Positions 62,146-64,000 of a stretch of 64,000 nt of DNA are shown one piece after another. This DNA is from Planctomycetaceae bacterium (GTDB lineage Bacteria; Planctomycetota; Planctomycetia; Planctomycetales; Planctomycetaceae). Location: contig JAKFUG010000018.1 of assembly GCA_021732785.1 (NCBI GenBank), positions 39,431 to 103,430 on the forward strand, read 5' to 3'. Each line of letters begins with the position of its first letter. Position 1 is the first letter of the stretch. Both the position numbers and the translations under genes were made by a program. Below the pieces are notes generated by a model, which had not been told where the DNA came from, searched no databases, and was given only the letters and a program-made list of their open reading frames with translations.

Positions 62146-62508
62146 TCAAGCAGCATCAGCGAAGCAGGTTACGTAGGGCCAGTCCTTACGAACGAAGCCT
62201 TCGATCAATCCGTCGAACAGGAGCTTCGGCCCTTGATAGTATTGCTTGTGAAACAGCGAGACTTCGGCTGCATCATACTCGTTACCAATGCTGCGAAACC
62301 AGTCTTCGTCCATCGCGCGACGCTGTTTCTTTGCGGCCTTCTCGCAGCCGGTGATGATCCAGGTCGAGCTTGTGAATGCGGCGACCGAAACGATCGGGAC
62401 CGAGCAGTGGTTCGGCTGACACGAAGCGGATCGCTGCCGGGATCTTCGCGAGGATGTCGAGCTGGACTTACCCACGTTTTGTGGATCGATGCCGCACGCA
62501 AAGGGCAT
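62146..62508 (-). pseudogene. Broken DUF5131 (phage Gp37/Gp68-type) gene fragment
   Basis: Two frames carry consecutive parts of one protein. One reads VQLDILAKIPAAIRFVSAEPLLGP; the next continues with MDEDWFRSIGNEYDAAEVS LFHKQYYQGPKLLF-type sequence to the stop at 62146. The RFVSAEPLLGP block and the FHKQ segment after DWVRSIR-like sequence are typical of DUF5131 proteins. The change of frame near 62360 and the missing N-terminal half make it a relic. Confidence 0.6.
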
Positions 62509-62777
62509 GGCATCCGCAATCTGGGTGGCCGAATGTGGCGAGTCAATTCGGAATTGTGCAGAGGTTAAGCGATTCGATCAGTTGTCGATGACATTCAGTC
62601 TTTCGAGCCGCTTCCTGTGCGCCTTGATCGCCGAAACCAGTAACGCTTGAACTGACCCCGAGACAGTTCCATCGTCGAGCTTGCAAACAAACGAACGGGG
62701 GCGTCCCTGTCGGACGACCCCGCTCAATATGTGATCATTCCGATCAGCGGCGTCCTTCAAGACGTGTCCCAATGGAA

Positions 62778-63284
62778 CTAACGCTTGGGCAGGGCCGGGC
62801 TCTCAATCTTCAGGGCCTTTTGCAGCTTCGTCATCTCCGCATTCACTGCATCGACTTCGTGGACAATGTCCGCACAGCACGAACACATTTCAACGTGATC
62901 TCCCTTGGCGAGGGCCTTGTCCATCATGTCGCAATGCCCGAGCACTTTCTTCTGGATGTCTTCGATCTTGACAATGGCTGCCAAGGCTTCCTTGTTGTCC
63001 GGGTTCGACTTCTTCAGTTCCGCCAGGCTCTTCTGTGCGTTGACAACGCCTTGGCGAGCGGCGGTGGCATGTTCCTTGGCCTGCGCCGGTGTCGGCTGGG
63101 CGGTTTGGCCGTAGTAGTAGAGCGCGCGAGCCTGGCTCTGGGTCTGCTGCTGCCAGCCCTGCGTTTGCCAGAAGTTGTAGCTGTCGCCGCGAGCTTTCGC
63201 GCCCCCGGTCATTTGAGCTGAGGCCGACTGCCCCACGATCGCTAACGCCATCGCGGCGACGACAAGCACTGCTGACACTTTCAT
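62778..63284 (-). CDS. Exported helical protein with Cys cluster
   Basis: This 168-residue protein starts at ATG 63284 after AAGGACAGG. The signal peptide MKVSAVLVVAAMALAIVGQSASA is followed by MTGGAKARGDSYNFW, then helices (AKEHATAARQGVVNAQKSLAEL, IVKIEDIQKKVLGHCDMMDKAL) and EMCSCCADIVHEVDAVNAEM. The CSCC site plus a further Cys/His near HCDMM suggests metal binding on a four-helix bundle, an inference from the motif. Members of this type are common in planctomycetes. Neighbours give no further hint. Confidence 0.8.
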   Translation of the reverse strand: MKVSAVLVVAAMALAIVGQSASAQMTGGAKARGDSYNFWQTQGWQQQTQSQARALYYYGQTAQPTPAQAKEHATAARQGVVNAQKSLAELKKSNPDNKEALAAIVKIEDIQKKVLGHCDMMDKALAKGDHVEMCSCCADIVHEVDAVNAEMTKLQKALKIESPALPKR

Positions 63285-63559
63285 GATCCTGTCCTTCGTT
63301 AAGACTATCCAATGGCGTTCAACCGGCCTGAGCCACATGCTCAGAATCCTGATTTTGTTGAACAACCCAATCCTGGCATCACGTTCGCCAAACTGTGCGA
63401 ACTGGTACGGCTAACCAACGGTTGATGTCGCATCAGAGCATCGTATCGGCGAAGCATCGTGTTGTGTGGTGCTTGACCGAGCACATTCGCAAGACCTGTG
63501 CCAACGCGCGGAATCCATCGCGATCACTGAAAAGCAGCCTATTGTCGACGAATCGCAGG

Positions 63560-64000
63560 TCAGGCAGGCAACGGTTTGATCGTGTTTATGTGTGCGGTGT
63601 GCGAATCCGCGTTGGCATCCGGTGGTCCATCTTGTACTTGTATTAGCCCATATTTTTCCAGCAGGCGGTACAAACTTCGACGCGTCAGACCCAAGGCTGT
63701 GGCCGTGCGAGATTTGTTTCCGCCTTCGCGCTGGAGAACGGCGAGGACGTGATCACGCTCGATGGCGACCAACTTGTCGGGCCTGGTCGCCTCAGCCACG
63801 AACCCAGAGCTTGCTACGCGAATCGGCGGGGCAGGCCGGACAATGTTGTCCGGGAGTTGGGAAGGCGTAATCGTGAGATCGTCGGCCAGAATTTTTGCCC
63901 GTTCGATCACATTGGCCAGTTCGCGAATATTGCCCGGCCATGGATAGGCCACCAGCTTCTCCAGAGCCGCGGGGACAATGGTCCAGCCTCGGAGAGGCGG
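63560..64000 (-). CDS. Sigma-54-dependent Fis-type regulator (5' part outside window)
   Basis: Only the C-terminal 146 residues are visible; the gene enters from the right edge. AALEKLVAYPWPGNIREL is the conserved end of the sigma-54 AAA+ domain (WPGNIRELxN), followed by NVIERAKIL and LPDNIV. The C-terminal Fis-like HTH is DHVLAVLQREGGNKSRTATALGLTRRSLYRLLEKYG. This is an NtrC-type regulator activating sigma-54 promoters. Its target genes cannot be told from this window. Confidence 0.92.
   Translation of the reverse strand, partial: PPLRGWTIVPAALEKLVAYPWPGNIRELANVIERAKILADDLTITPSQLPDNIVRPAPPIRVASSGFVAEATRPDKLVAIERDHVLAVLQREGGNKSRTATALGLTRRSLYRLLEKYGLIQVQDGPPDANADSHTAHINTIKPLPA

Noticed and set aside
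62578..62772. A 64-codon minus-strand frame after the Cys-containing helical protein
   Set aside because: Its only start is a TTG without a good ribosome site and I could not match it to anything; it may be non-coding.
1..64000. CRISPR arrays and rRNA genes
   Set aside because: No evenly spaced short direct repeats and no rRNA-like sequence were seen.

Overview
The window looks like a planctomycete chromosome. The clearest marker is a DUF1559 protein (48249-49262) with a type IV pilin-like N-terminus. Others are an exported PQQ-type beta-propeller protein, several His-rich exported proteins of a repeated planctomycete type, a two-heme DUF1111-type oxidoreductase and many strand-packed metal-efflux genes. 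The DNA is GC-rich, and GTG and TTG starts occur. I found no rRNA and no CRISPR array. One tRNA gene, tRNA-Ser(CGA), lies at 879-965.

Region 1 (about 0.9-20.4 kb) is accessory DNA. It starts at the tRNA-Ser gene, followed directly by a tyrosine recombinase (1101-2480). A second tyrosine recombinase lies on the other strand at 14431-15981, and a large serine recombinase module sits at 17707-20377. Between the tyrosine recombinases is a mostly plus-strand cargo in two blocks. The first block has a Ycf35-like DUF1257 protein, a small coiled-coil protein, a DUF2997 protein and a Ycf46-like AAA+ ATPase, then unknown proteins, an XRE regulator with a 20-bp palindrome, and two envelope proteins. The second block ends in what I read as a complete ubiquitin-like conjugation set: a 72-residue beta-grasp modifier, an E2-like protein fused to a 22-cysteine repeat domain, a JAMM/JAB protease, a small twin-arginine-like protein and a ThiF/E1-like enzyme. 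This is the best candidate here for a poorly described system.

Region 2 (20.9-24.0 kb) holds an IS4-family insertion sequence (21411-23080) with 22-bp terminal inverted repeats and an 8-bp target duplication. It splits a gene whose frame is restored exactly on in-silico removal. Next to it is a decayed 270-bp copy of the 3' end of the SulP-carbonic anhydrase gene found 9 kb further on.

Region 3 (24.2-55.7 kb) is a large metal-handling island. A plus-strand unit (24194-32602) has a His-rich exported protein, an RND adaptor, an RND pump, a lipoprotein and a P1B-type ATPase lacking the usual membrane cysteine motif. Then come a SulP transporter fused to a beta-carbonic anhydrase and a long minus-strand unit (46810 down to 35364). 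That unit has Cys/His-rich exported proteins, a CzcC-like outer-membrane protein, a short Fur-like regulator, an adaptor, a YnfA protein, a Zn/Cd/Pb-type P1B ATPase and a second RND pump. It is followed by the di-heme protein, the DUF1559 protein, and a MacAB-like ABC operon with a metal-binding HMA protein (49427-55694) that ends at a strong terminator.

Region 4 (55.7-64.0 kb) has small exported His/Gly-rich proteins, two intact relatives of the IS-disrupted gene, a rhodanese, a sterol-desaturase-family protein, several gene relics (ABC permease, phosphoesterase, DUF5131), an exported Cys-containing helical protein and, cut by the right edge, a sigma-54-type response regulator.

All family assignments come from reading the sequence. 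No database search was run.
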